The notes below the pieces were generated by a model. It did no database searches. It was not told the origin of the DNA and saw only the letters and a list, made by a program, of their open reading frames with translations. The position numbers and the translations under genes were made by a program. From positions 1,550,001 to 1,614,000 of the forward strand of contig JAMXDE010000015.1 of assembly GCA_026770025.1 (NCBI GenBank): a stretch of 64,000 nt of DNA. Direction: 5' to 3'. Shown here piece by piece: positions 38,711 through 48,291 of the stretch. Source of the DNA: Craspedostauros australis (lineage: Eukaryota > Bacillariophyta > Bacillariophyceae > Mastogloiales > Achnanthaceae). Position 1 is the stretch's first letter, and every line of letters starts with the position of its first letter.

Positions 38711-40557
38711 TGCACCAAACCATAAACTGTTCACGATAGCCCTAGTTGTGGAGTTTTACTCATGATGAGTCGTGATAAAGTAGACTAAAATAGAGCACAC
38801 CCAAAACCATCCAAACAACTGCTTATGATGTTATATCTCAACAACACACCATTAAAAATTAAAAATTGACAGTGCATTCGGACGCTTGGCTATCGCTTAT
38901 TCTGAATATCGAAGTTAAATTTGTATGGACTTTATTTTTAATGTTGTTTTGGCTTGCTGACTGTCATGTGGTGGATTCCAAAAATTCTCGATGGCACCAT
39001 GCTGCCCTCCCTTCAGCACCCATGATCATCATCATCGTCCTGGTATTTGCGCAATCTGCGCACCACACTGGCTCCATATACCCCCCATCTATCTACTCCA
39101 TGAAGGACAGGACGTTCTGGGTGCATCTCATACTCCAAAGTCTCCCTGCACTGAAACGCAGAAATTTAAAAAACGGTTTCGATGCGGATACCGTTCATAT
39201 TTGGATCCGTATCTTGTCAAGATGATCCTTGCAGCTCCTCCACATGCCCCTCATGCGTTCCCACATTCTCTGGCAACACACTGATGTGTTCAGAATGGGT
39301 GGGTAGTTCATACCTCCAAAGGTACACCTCCATGTGATGAGGCCATCATGGAGTTTTTGCGACACCCCAAAAACACCTTTTGTGTGCATCCCACCTTGCA
39401 GCCTCTTGCAGACTCCAGAATATTCTGGCGCTTCATTGACCGACCAATGAGTTGATTTTGAACACATCTTCAATGGGGGGCTTGGAGATCTGGGTGACTT
39501 GTCAATGGCACCCATCACCACCCAAGCCATGTGATGTGTCTGCTGCCACCCACCAAAAAACTCTTGCCCTCCACTTGTTTCTTGCAGAGGGCACCTTCCA
39601 GCCCACCCCCGACCCTCAAACTTTGTGGACATCTTCATCGTATCCACCTGGATGCGTCTTGCTCATCCATGGTCGTTGGGATGGCCTGTGTATTCCAGGC
39701 AGAGACCATATCCAACAAGCAGATTATCCTCCGAATCATGTCATTTGCGCGTGAGCCTGCCACGACCCCAAATCAACCAAGATGGCATCCCCCTCTTGCT
39801 CATCTACCAAGCTTTACATGGCGGTTCCGCCTATGCGCTCAGATCTTGCACTGAACCGCTGGTTGTTGCAGTGCCGATGATGCCGTTCGACGGTGCTTGA
39901 GGAGTTTTGTTGTGTTTCTCCGTCGTCGTGTTGTTGTGTTGTGTTTGGTGTTCTCAACCAGTTTTTGCTGTTGGGGGCTGTGGAGATTAACCACAATTCT
40001 ACCGAATGTGCCAACCAATGAGAACACTTTTTGAGTCCCGAATTGCACCTCCATTCCACAACACCAAAACTATCGTCACAAAGTGGACAACGGAAACATT
40101 GCGCATCTGGGACGACCTGCTGTTGATTCTCTGCTGCTTGTAGCCATTGCTTGTACAACAATGTACAATGACTGTGACTCTCCACATGAGAGAGAGTGGA
40201 TGATACAATGCACCTTGTGCCTGTCCTCCAATGTTGCCCATGCCCCTTGTGATGCGCCGCGCCGTGCTGTGTGTCGATGGCGGATGGTGCGGTGCGATGT
40301 GTCGTGTTGCTGCCCTTGTGTTTCTGGTGTGCATTGTGATGCGCCTTTCGAATAGACCGCTTCCTCCATCAACACAGCACACACAATCCTGCAATCACTG
40401 TACTCTTCACCTTGCAAACATGCTGTGCGCTGGTGATTGTGTGAAGGTGGCACCTCACACAGACTCAAATGACAAGATCCGTGACCTGGGCATATGCCAT
40501 GTTGAGTTTGCAATGAAGCAGACCACGGACAGCGCTACGATCAAATGCGATGGGCCT
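38711..40557 (+). mobile_element. Mariner-like DNA transposon copy 1, 3'-truncated
   Basis: From about 38711 the sequence parallels mariner copy 2 (41603 onward): CTAGTTGTGGAGTTTTACTC, GAGTCGTGATAAAGTAGACT and the following 1.8 kb align by eye with small gaps. It includes the first 46 codons of the transposase (ATG at 40420, MLCAGDCVKVAPHTDSND) and stops abruptly after GATGGGCCT at 40557. The remaining 805 codons and the right terminal repeat are absent, so it is a deletion derivative or was cut by later rearrangement. Divergence from copy 2 is clearly larger than between the copia LTRs, so it is older. Confidence 0.75.
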
Positions 40558-41128
40558 TGCCGTTGGAAATATGGGGTTCCCATGTCGAGATATGCATGTG
40601 TGCATGTGCATCGCTCACCCACCATTCTCTCATACTCATGTACGGACGGTACAATACACAGGTGTCGATAGTGAGCTGTGATTTGTCAAAATCACATCAC
40701 GAAATTGAACACACGAAAATGAGCAGAGTTTCTGGAAGAAATTTGCAAACACCGATTTCTGAGAGTATCAGGAACATCGTCCGTCCATCCATCAATGGAA
40801 ACGTATGACGTCGAGCGAAGCTCAATGTATTTCCCAACTAAACCTCAGATGACAACATCCTCACCAAGCCATCGCATCATTGATGAAACATGACATCTGG
40901 AGGAACGTGGAACAGGACAGCTGACATCGACAGGATGTCATCGTGTCACCACGTTGACATCTGTCTCCACATCAGATCAAGAAGGGGAAGATTCGATGAC
41001 CGAAGAGCATCGAGATCATGGATACACGAGGTGAAGCTCAAGTGGAAAGCACTTGTGGAGTAGCAGGCCAGTAGAGAACGAACGGAGTGTCAAATGTGGA
41101 GTACGCATCGAACATGGAGTATCGCGTG
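40558..41128. other. Intergenic stretch
   Basis: This follows the truncation point of mariner copy 1 and runs to the second tRNA-like repeat. I see no gene and no match to the rest of the mariner element. Confidence 0.4.
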
Positions 41129-41335
41129 GTATCAGCACAAAATCGAATAGTGCTAATTACGTTACTCCCGTAGCCCCCACTATCTATAAATTTCACTTGT
41201 GTTCGGATCAGCAATCGCATCGCCTGTAGCTCAACGGTAGAGCACCAGTAATTCTAACTGAGGTTCCGGGTTCGAATCCCGGGATGGTACTTTGCTTTTG
41301 CTCACCCCTTGTGATTTTTCGATAGTGCTCTAATA
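41129..41335 (+). repeat. tRNA-like 207-bp repeat (SINE-like), copy 2
   Basis: The unit runs from GTATCAGCAC to GTGCTCTAATA. Its centre holds a perfect A box (TAGCTCAACGG, 41227-41237) and B box (GGTTCGAATCC, 41269-41279), a D arm (GCTC/GAGC), a T arm (CCGGG/CCCGG) and a TTTT stop at about 41296, as for RNA polymerase III. The anticodon arm pairs (CAGT/ACTG), but its loop AATTCTA lacks the usual U33 and the acceptor strands (TCGCCTG and GATGGTA) barely pair. Copies of equal length at 46982 and, inverted, at 37012 share the flanks as well as the tRNA-like part. This favours a tRNA-derived mobile repeat over a working tRNA gene. Short direct repeats (TCGAATAGTGCTAAT and TCGATAGTGCTCTAAT) lie near its two ends. 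Confidence 0.75.
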
Positions 41336-43185
41336 GATTAACAGTCGCAGCTAGTTCTACATCGCTGAGTTAGGACAACCTTGCACAACACGCCTTCGTG
41401 GGCGCGTTGCGATCACCGGATTTCGACCCAGTCTCACACTTGTCTGCTACGGCAGCACTCCCACTTCGTCTGGCAGTATTAGCCACCCAGCAATGAGGGT
41501 GCCCCGAGATGGGGAGACGCGGGAGATGACAACTTTCCGTCATAGTGCTCTTGAGCAGGTGGTCCACGGTCGTACGACCTGCAGAGAATGTAAAATGCAC
41601 CAAGCCAACAAGCGATAACACTAGTTGTGGAGTTTTACTCGTCATGAGTCGTGATAAAGTAGACTAAAATAGAGCACATCCAACACCATCCAAATCCTGC
41701 TTATGATGTTATATCTCGACACCATATCGTTTAAAATTAAAAATAGACAGTGCATTCGGACGCTTGGCTATCGATTATTCTGAATATCGAAGTTAAATTT
41801 GTATGAACTTTATTTTTAATGTCGTTTTGGCTTGCTGTCTGTCAGGTGGTGGATTCCAAAAATTCTCGATGGCACCATGCTGCCCTACCTTCAGCACCCA
41901 TGATCATCATTATCATCCCTGGCATTTTCACAATCCGCGCACCACATTGGCTCCGCACACCCCCCATCTATCCACCCCATGAAGGACAGGCAAATCTGGG
42001 CGCATTGGATATCCCAAAGGCTCCCTGCACTGAAACGCAGAAATTTCGAACACCCGATTCCGACACGGATGCCGTTCGTATTTGGATCCGTATCTCGTCG
42101 ATACGATCCTTGCAGCTCCTCCACATGCCCATCATGCGTTCCCACATTCTCTGGCGACACACTGATGTGTTCAGAATGGGTTGGGAGTTCGTACCTCCAA
42201 AGGTACATCTCCATGTGATGATGTCATCATGCTGTTTTTCCGACACCCCAAAAAATCCCTTTTGTGTGCATCCCAGGCTGAAGCCTCTTCCAGACCTTTG
42301 ATTTGTCCGACGCTTCAGGAACCGACCCCTGAGTTAATCCTGAACACATCTTGAATGGGTGGCTTGGCGATCTGGGTGACTTGTGAATGGCACCCATCAC
42401 CACCCAAGTCACGTGATGTGTCCGCCGCCACCCACCAAAAAACTCTTGCCTGCCACTTGTTTCTTGCGGAGGGCACCTTCCAGGCCACCCCCGACCCTCA
42501 AACTTCGTGTGCATCTTCATAGTATCCTCTTGGATACGTCTTGCCCATCCATGGTCGTTGGAATGGCCTGTGCATTCCAGGCAGAGACCATATCCAATGA
42601 GCATATTTTTCTCCGAATCGTGTCGCTTGCGCGTGGGCCTGCCACGGCCCCAAATAAGCCAAGATGACATCCCGCTCTCGCTCATCCACCAAGCTTTCCA
42701 TGGCGGTTCCGCCTATGCCCTCAGATCTTGCACTGGAACGCTGGTTGTGGCAGTGCCGTCGATGCCGTTCGACGGTGCTTGGAGAGTTTTGTTGTGTTTC
42801 TCCATTGTCGTGTTGTTGTGTTGTGTTTGGTGTTCTCAAACAGTTTTTGCTGTTGGGGGCCATGGAGATTAACCACAATTCTACCGAATGTGCCAACCAA
42901 TGCGAATACTTCGCGAGTCCCGAATTTCGCCTCCATTCCACAACGACACAGCGGAGGCATAAAATCCTCCTCACAAAGTTGACAGAGGAAACACAGCGCA
43001 TCTCAAACAAGTTCCTCCTGTTTCTCTGCTGCTTGTAGTCATAGCTTACACAGAATGTAGAATGACTGTGACCTTCCCACAAAGGAAAAAGTGGATGGTA
43101 CAAGGCACCTTGTGACCATCCTCCGTGTTGTCCATGCCGTTCTGTGGTGCGCTGCGCCGTGCTGCGCGTCAATGACTGGTGATGC

Positions 43186-43340
43186 GCTGTGCTGTGCTGT
43201 GCTGTGCTGTGCTGTGCTGTGCTGTGCTGTGCTGTGCTGTGCTGTGCTGTGCTGTGCTGTGCTGTGCTGTGCTGTGCTGTGCTGTGCTGTGCTGTGCTGT
43301 GCTGTGCTGTGCTGTGCTGTGCTGTGCTGTGCTGTGCTGT
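43186..43340. repeat. (GCTGT)31 pentanucleotide array
   Basis: 155 bp of perfect GCTGT units within the leader of mariner copy 2. At the equivalent place in copy 1 (near 40255-40330) there are only scattered GCTGTGTGT-like words, so the array expanded after the copies parted. Confidence 0.97.
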
Positions 43341-43925
43341 TCTCCTTGTGTGCCTGATGTGCGTCATGACCAGCCAATCTCGTACAATCAGCTTGCAACC
43401 TCTATTGGCACACAGCTAGTATTCACCATGAGTTCCCTTGTTGTTAGGCCATGTGTGCTGAATCAATCCAATCGTTGTTCGAGTTTTGAGTCCTTTGTGT
43501 CAATCACACTTCGATTCGAAAGATCCAAGAAAACTACTCGAAAGAATTCGGAAAATGTGATGCGGGTTTCAGACCCAAGACAAAATTAGGAAGATGATCC
43601 AAGAGGATCAAAGAGACTCTATTAGACCTCCAAACATGTGTCATAGCACATGTTTGGACACAGATACACTAATTAGCAGGAGTAACCAGCAGTTTGGCAT
43701 GGTTACAACACGATGGACAATGGTGAATAGCACCATTAGTGGAGCCAAGAAGTAGAAAACAGGAAGATGATGAGCTCTTATTGATGAGCTCATAATCTCA
43801 ACAAACTTAACTTTGTAAACCATCACTTCAAACAAGCACACACAATAACGCAGTTCTATCAACCTTCACCCACATTGGACGTAGTTGTATCATCCCGCAA
43901 CCACTGAACTCTTCACCTCGCAAGC

Positions 43926-46481
43926 ATGCTGCGCGCTGGTGATTGTGTAAAGGTGGCACCCCACACGGACTCAAATGACAGGATCCGTGACCTAGGCGTA
44001 TGCCATGTTGAGTTTGCAATGAAGCAGACCACGGACGGCGCTACAGTCAAACGCGATGGGCCTCTTGCACCAGGAGAGGTGGCAATGGTCATGGTGACCC
44101 CAGTGATGGGGCAGAGCCGAATGTACGTTGTTCGTGAGGATCTGTGCGCGCCACACAGCCTTGCTACCTTCGCACGGACTCGCACTGCAGGTGGCCTTGC
44201 TCAGCCTTCCCTCCTTTCTCCCCAGCATCGCTCCGTCGCTGCCGCGCGTGCCAACAACAAGGCTAAGCCCCCCACACCATCCCCAACTACCAAGGAATCG
44301 CAAGAAGCCAACATCGCGGCTTTTCTCGAGCTGGCACGAGAGCACAGGACAGCAGCCATCGCCCGTCTCACGAAGCAGATGGAGAAAGGTGCAACAACGA
44401 AAGGATGGATGCGAAAGGATGGAGGGTGTAGCAACACTAATACCATCAATAGAAAGAAACAACTTGGCAGAGATGAACTGCAAAGCTACATCGTTCTCTA
44501 CTTCAATTTGGGTGCGGTCCCAGCCAACACGAAATTGATCGCGCACGCTTGGGATGTTCACCGCACCACTGTTGCCCGGAATATCAAGAATTTCCAACAG
44601 AACAAGATGGAACGGAAGAAGCGCAGCGACGCGGGGAGCACCATCTTCACCTGCCCCAAGAAGCAACAGCAATACTTCACGCCGCGTGCCATCTTTGCGA
44701 AACAACTGCGGCTTAAACATCCAAGACAACGGTTGACAACTGATGACATCTCTTGTGCATTTGCCTCTGCTTCGCCTCAAGAGTTGGCATCCGCAAAAGC
44801 CCTGTCTGATTCGTGGTTGGAGCGCGGTCCGTTCCTGCAATTTGAGCTCCAGGATGTGTTGCAACGATGCAATGGCGCAATCTCGTGGGACGATGTTGCA
44901 CGCGAACTAGCAGGAAGGGGCAACGTCCAATGCGTCTGCAAAGACACCATCCGAACATACGTGATGGGGTTGGAGGGCAGCGAATACCGCAGTACAACAA
45001 TGCTCCCCAAGATCAAGGGTGGCATCAAGGTGAAGCGCGACATCTGGGCCAAGGACTTCTGTGTGTTCTGGGAATCAGCGGAGCAGTTCCGGAATACGCA
45101 AGTTGTTGTTGTCCACATGGACGAGAAGTGGTTCTACTCTATTGTTGCTCGGCGCAACCTCAAACATGTGCCCCAGATGGGAGTTAAGCCTGTTGACCAT
45201 CCTGTGCACCACAAGTGCCACATTGACAAGACCATGGCGATTGCATCAACAGCGTTCGCCCCAACAAACAACCGCTTTGAGAACGGAGGAAAGGCGTATA
45301 AGGTTAACTTCGAACGTGTTGGGCGCATGGCTCGAGCGCAGAAGACCACGTACAAGCGAACTTGGGTCTCGGCAACCCAGTACAAGCACCTTCCTGATCC
45401 CAAGAAAATCTCTCGCAAGAAGGGTGAACTGTACTTCCAACCACTGGAAATCACGGGCAGCAAGGAAACAGATGGTCATCGTGTTAAGCCCAAGCCGAAG
45501 TACAGCCTCAAGAAATTCTTCCGCAAAAAAGAACTCCCTGCACTGGATTCGCTCGCCAGCAAAATCAAGGCCGAAACGGGTAAGAACGTGGTGATTCGGT
45601 ACCAGATGGATGGCGCGGGGCCACACAGAGACACGGAACTACTCAGGTTCATCAACGAGGAGTTTGACAGTCGCGGATGGCACTTACGATTTCAACCATC
45701 GAATTCGCCCATCACGAATGTGAAAGACGATGCGATATTCCCAGCGATGTCGAAGCACGTGTCAGCACATCAAGGTAAGCACTACGGGAGCCGCATGTTC
45801 ACCACCGAGGCGTTGTGGGGTGCTTGCGAAACCTGTTGGGAGCAATTTGGGCTGGACAAGGTCGCTCGCGCGTATGTTCGCCACCATCAGATCGCCTACG
45901 CAATTTGTGCTGCGAAAGGAGGTGACGAGTTTGTGACGGAGCGCAAGGGCCTCAGCATGAATGTGCGGAAACAATCGTTCACTGAAACTGACAAGGACGG
46001 CAACGAGATCGGCGTTACCGTGTCTCACACGGACTTCGCGTTGGAGGAGGAGGATGAGGCAACCAACACGACCACCAAGAAGCCAACCGCAACAGGCAAG
46101 AAAGGCAAATCAGCTGGCTTCAAGTACGCCAAGCCCGACATCAAAGGTATGTACGATGATGCGCTCAAGGTGATGGCTGTCAGTGGTCTGCAATGCCTGA
46201 AAACGAACCTGCGACCAACCAGCAGCCTCATTCCGTTGCTGGAGAAGCAAATCGTTGTGACCACCAAAGCCAACGAGGAGGCTGAGCAACAGAAGAAAGG
46301 CAAGAAGAAGAAGACGCCCAGCAAGAGCAAAGCCGAGATCATTGAGCCTCACAACAACAACAACAACAACAGCAAGGCCGAGGCAGCACCCACCATGAAC
46401 ACATTCAAAGTGGCCATGTTCGTCGGCAAGACCGAGCATCACGGCAAAGCAGAGCAGGATGCCAACACAGCAGAGGTGTAG
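43926..46481 (+). CDS. Mariner-like transposase (DDE, about DD38-39D)
   Basis: 851 residues from the ATG at 43926. Residues 1-110 form an N-terminal domain (LRAGDCVKVAPHTDSND, MYVVREDLCAPHSLATFART) that I do not recognise from other mariner proteins. A helix-turn-helix follows (residues 180-225, LIAHAWDVHRTTVARNIKNF). The catalytic core has VVHMDEKWFYSI (first Asp, about 398), RYQMDGAGPHRD (second Asp, about 562) and FQPSNSPITNVKDDAIFPAM (third Asp, about 600-601), the layout of plant-type mariner elements, where the last motif reads NSPDxNVLDLGFF. About 90 extra residues lie between the first two Asp motifs. The tail is Lys/Asn/Gln-rich. The frame is uninterrupted, so the gene could be functional. 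It cuts and joins DNA at the element ends. Confidence 0.85.
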   Translation: MLRAGDCVKVAPHTDSNDRIRDLGVCHVEFAMKQTTDGATVKRDGPLAPGEVAMVMVTPVMGQSRMYVVREDLCAPHSLATFARTRTAGGLAQPSLLSPQHRSVAAARANNKAKPPTPSPTTKESQEANIAAFLELAREHRTAAIARLTKQMEKGATTKGWMRKDGGCSNTNTINRKKQLGRDELQSYIVLYFNLGAVPANTKLIAHAWDVHRTTVARNIKNFQQNKMERKKRSDAGSTIFTCPKKQQQYFTPRAIFAKQLRLKHPRQRLTTDDISCAFASASPQELASAKALSDSWLERGPFLQFELQDVLQRCNGAISWDDVARELAGRGNVQCVCKDTIRTYVMGLEGSEYRSTTMLPKIKGGIKVKRDIWAKDFCVFWESAEQFRNTQVVVVHMDEKWFYSIVARRNLKHVPQMGVKPVDHPVHHKCHIDKTMAIASTAFAPTNNRFENGGKAYKVNFERVGRMARAQKTTYKRTWVSATQYKHLPDPKKISRKKGELYFQPLEITGSKETDGHRVKPKPKYSLKKFFRKKELPALDSLASKIKAETGKNVVIRYQMDGAGPHRDTELLRFINEEFDSRGWHLRFQPSNSPITNVKDDAIFPAMSKHVSAHQGKHYGSRMFTTEALWGACETCWEQFGLDKVARAYVRHHQIAYAICAAKGGDEFVTERKGLSMNVRKQSFTETDKDGNEIGVTVSHTDFALEEEDEATNTTTKKPTATGKKGKSAGFKYAKPDIKGMYDDALKVMAVSGLQCLKTNLRPTSSLIPLLEKQIVVTTKANEEAEQQKKGKKKKTPSKSKAEIIEPHNNNNNNSKAEAAPTMNTFKVAMFVGKTEHHGKAEQDANTAEV

Positions 46482-46981
46482 CTGCAAATCGTAGTAGTAG
46501 TAGTACTATATGTTGGAGGTACACCTGTGGTTCGAATGGTTGTGTGCGCATCGTCTGCTTGATGGCATGGAGGATTGTGACGTGATGTGTTGTGTTTGAG
46601 TTTTTTTGTGTTTTGTGATGAGTGATGTGATTTTTGCCACGAGGACCGTTATTTTTGTGTTGTGAATGGTGTGTGTTGTGTTGCGGCGCAACTGGTGTGC
46701 GCCGCGCAGCCGTCACGTCGTGCCGCGGAGCAAGGGTCACGTGCTGCGAGACGCACTCACATCTTGTGGTGTGAGTGGTTTTGCATGACGCCGAATCCGT
46801 CATATGACGTAGAAGACGGATCATAGGGAGACAACACGAAATAGCTCTAAATGTACAATCGCCGTTGCTCCCAAAAGCAAGCAAACCAGTGGCAACAAGG
46901 GGCCAGAAGGGGCCAAAAACTCTACAACTAGCGTTATCGTTTGGTGTATTTTACATTCTCCGCAGCTAGTAGCGTAGGGGA

Positions 46982-47188
46982 GTATCAGCACAAAATCGAA
47001 TAGTGCTAATTACGTTACTCCCGTAGCCCCCACTATCTATAAATTTCACTTGTGTTCGGATCAGCAATCGCATTGCCTGTAGCTCAACGGTAGAGCACCA
47101 GTAATTCTAACTGAGGTTCCGGGTTCGAATCCCGGGATGGTACTTTGCTTTTGCTCACCCCTTGTGATTTTTCGATAGTGCTCTAATA
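46982..47188 (+). repeat. tRNA-like 207-bp repeat (SINE-like), copy 3
   Basis: Nearly identical to 41129-41335 over 207 bp, including both internal promoter boxes. It begins exactly where mariner copy 2 ends. Confidence 0.78.
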
Positions 47189-47680
47189 CGTGGCATGAAC
47201 ACGTGATATCGAGAGAGAAAGAGAGAGAGAGAGAATCTCGCATACCAACTCATAGTGGGACTGACCTACAAAACAGAGAGACGTGCCAAGAGCATCGGGC
47301 AAGAGAACAAGAGACACCGAGAGGATTGGAGTGTCCACGGAATGGAATAGCAAACAGAATCGTAACTACCAACACTGTCTTCCACGATCACAAGGTATCC
47401 GTCCACGGAACTTGCCAACAAGCTGTGCAGTACCTATCACAACTAATGAAATAGAATCTAACAGTCTTCCAGCATTGAAGTACAAGAGCTTGACATCTTG
47501 TTGAGGTTGCAAGTGGAGACACAGCAGATTGGTAGTTGGAATACACAGTCGGATTCCCTGATTGTGTTGAAGCAGGCTGGATCTCCTTGCTATGGCTGTG
47601 GAGTGAAAGTAGGTGTCATAGCTGACAAGGGAATCAAGACAAGTTGCAATACAAGGATTCAGGGGAGCACATTGTTCCCA
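47189..47680. other. Intergenic stretch with short GA run
   Basis: GA-rich sequence lies at about 47214-47235. No gene recognised. The right part approaches the start of the LRR upstream duplication. Confidence 0.4.
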
Positions 47681-48291
47681 GGACGGCTTGGATCGAGTCA
47701 ATCGTGCAATTTGAGTCAGTGATGATCCGTGAATGGAAAAGGGAGGAAAAGAGAAAGGAGGATTTTCCTGTTGTCGAAGTTGGAAGATTTCGCGCCAAAA
47801 GTGAATTTCAAGCAACGACATTGGACACACTAAATGGAAAGTTGTCTGTTGTCCAGTGAACTTCAACTGCTTTTTTGTGGCTTTCACGACGATTCCCTGT
47901 GACACTTCTCTTCGTGTCCTATCGTGTTTCAACTTGTCGATCTCACTGGCCGAGCGCAACCTGTTGACGCCACGAACAACTTCTGGGTACAGGTGATGTT
48001 CGGGTCAAGACCAGTTGACACAGCACAAACATGGAAGGACGAAACAACAACACACAAAACACAGAATTCTCCAAAATCCTTCACAAAACCAGCGAAGCCT
48101 GTTCAAAGTGCCTCGAAAACTCTCTGCAGATCGCACTTGGTTGACACTCCAACATACCTGAGGCAAGAGGGCTCTTCATCCCACAACAGCAACAACGACA
48201 ACAACAACGACGTTGACGACCTCCACCACCAACGACGAAGGACATAACTCCACTTCGCTCGACTCAACTCCACTTGTTAGACGCCACCGTG
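47680..48291 (+). promoter_or_regulatory. Upstream region of LRR gene 2, preserving the empty target site
   Basis: This aligns with the minus strand of 36375-36290 and then directly with 27266-26575. The join between the two blocks, at about 47755-47762 (GAGAAAGGAGGATTTTCCTG), is the uninterrupted version of the site occupied by the tyrosine-recombinase element upstream of LRR gene 1. The perfectly shared 21-bp block lies at 47992-48012. A core promoter cannot be pinned down. Confidence 0.65.

Larger units (their letters stand above)
41562..46982 (+). mobile_element. Mariner-like DNA transposon copy 2, with full-length transposase
   Basis: Terminal inverted repeats of roughly 75-85 bp enclose about 5.4 kb. 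On the left, GCAGAGAATGTAAAATGCAC and CGATAACACTAGTTGTGGAG; on the right, inverted, GCGGAGAATGTAAAATACAC and CGATAACGCTAGTTGTAGAG, with one small length difference. The right end, read inward, starts CTCCCC after a TA (46983-46984), as in plant and protist mariner elements; the left end is less clear and the start given is approximate. A 2.3-kb leader, containing a pentanucleotide array, precedes the 851-codon transposase. The right end abuts the third tRNA-like repeat. Confidence 0.75.

Noticed and set aside
40558-41128. Right end of mariner copy 1
   Set aside because: I searched for the inverted CGATAAC...GAGTTTT motif after the truncation point and found none, so copy 1 is reported as truncated.
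41220-41290. Functional tRNA gene (anticodon TTC by position)
   Set aside because: The acceptor stem hardly pairs, U33 is missing, and three copies share long flanks; a tRNA-derived repeat fits better.
43179-43589. Cys-rich repetitive frames around 43.2 kb
   Set aside because: They are translations of the GCTGT array in its different frames.
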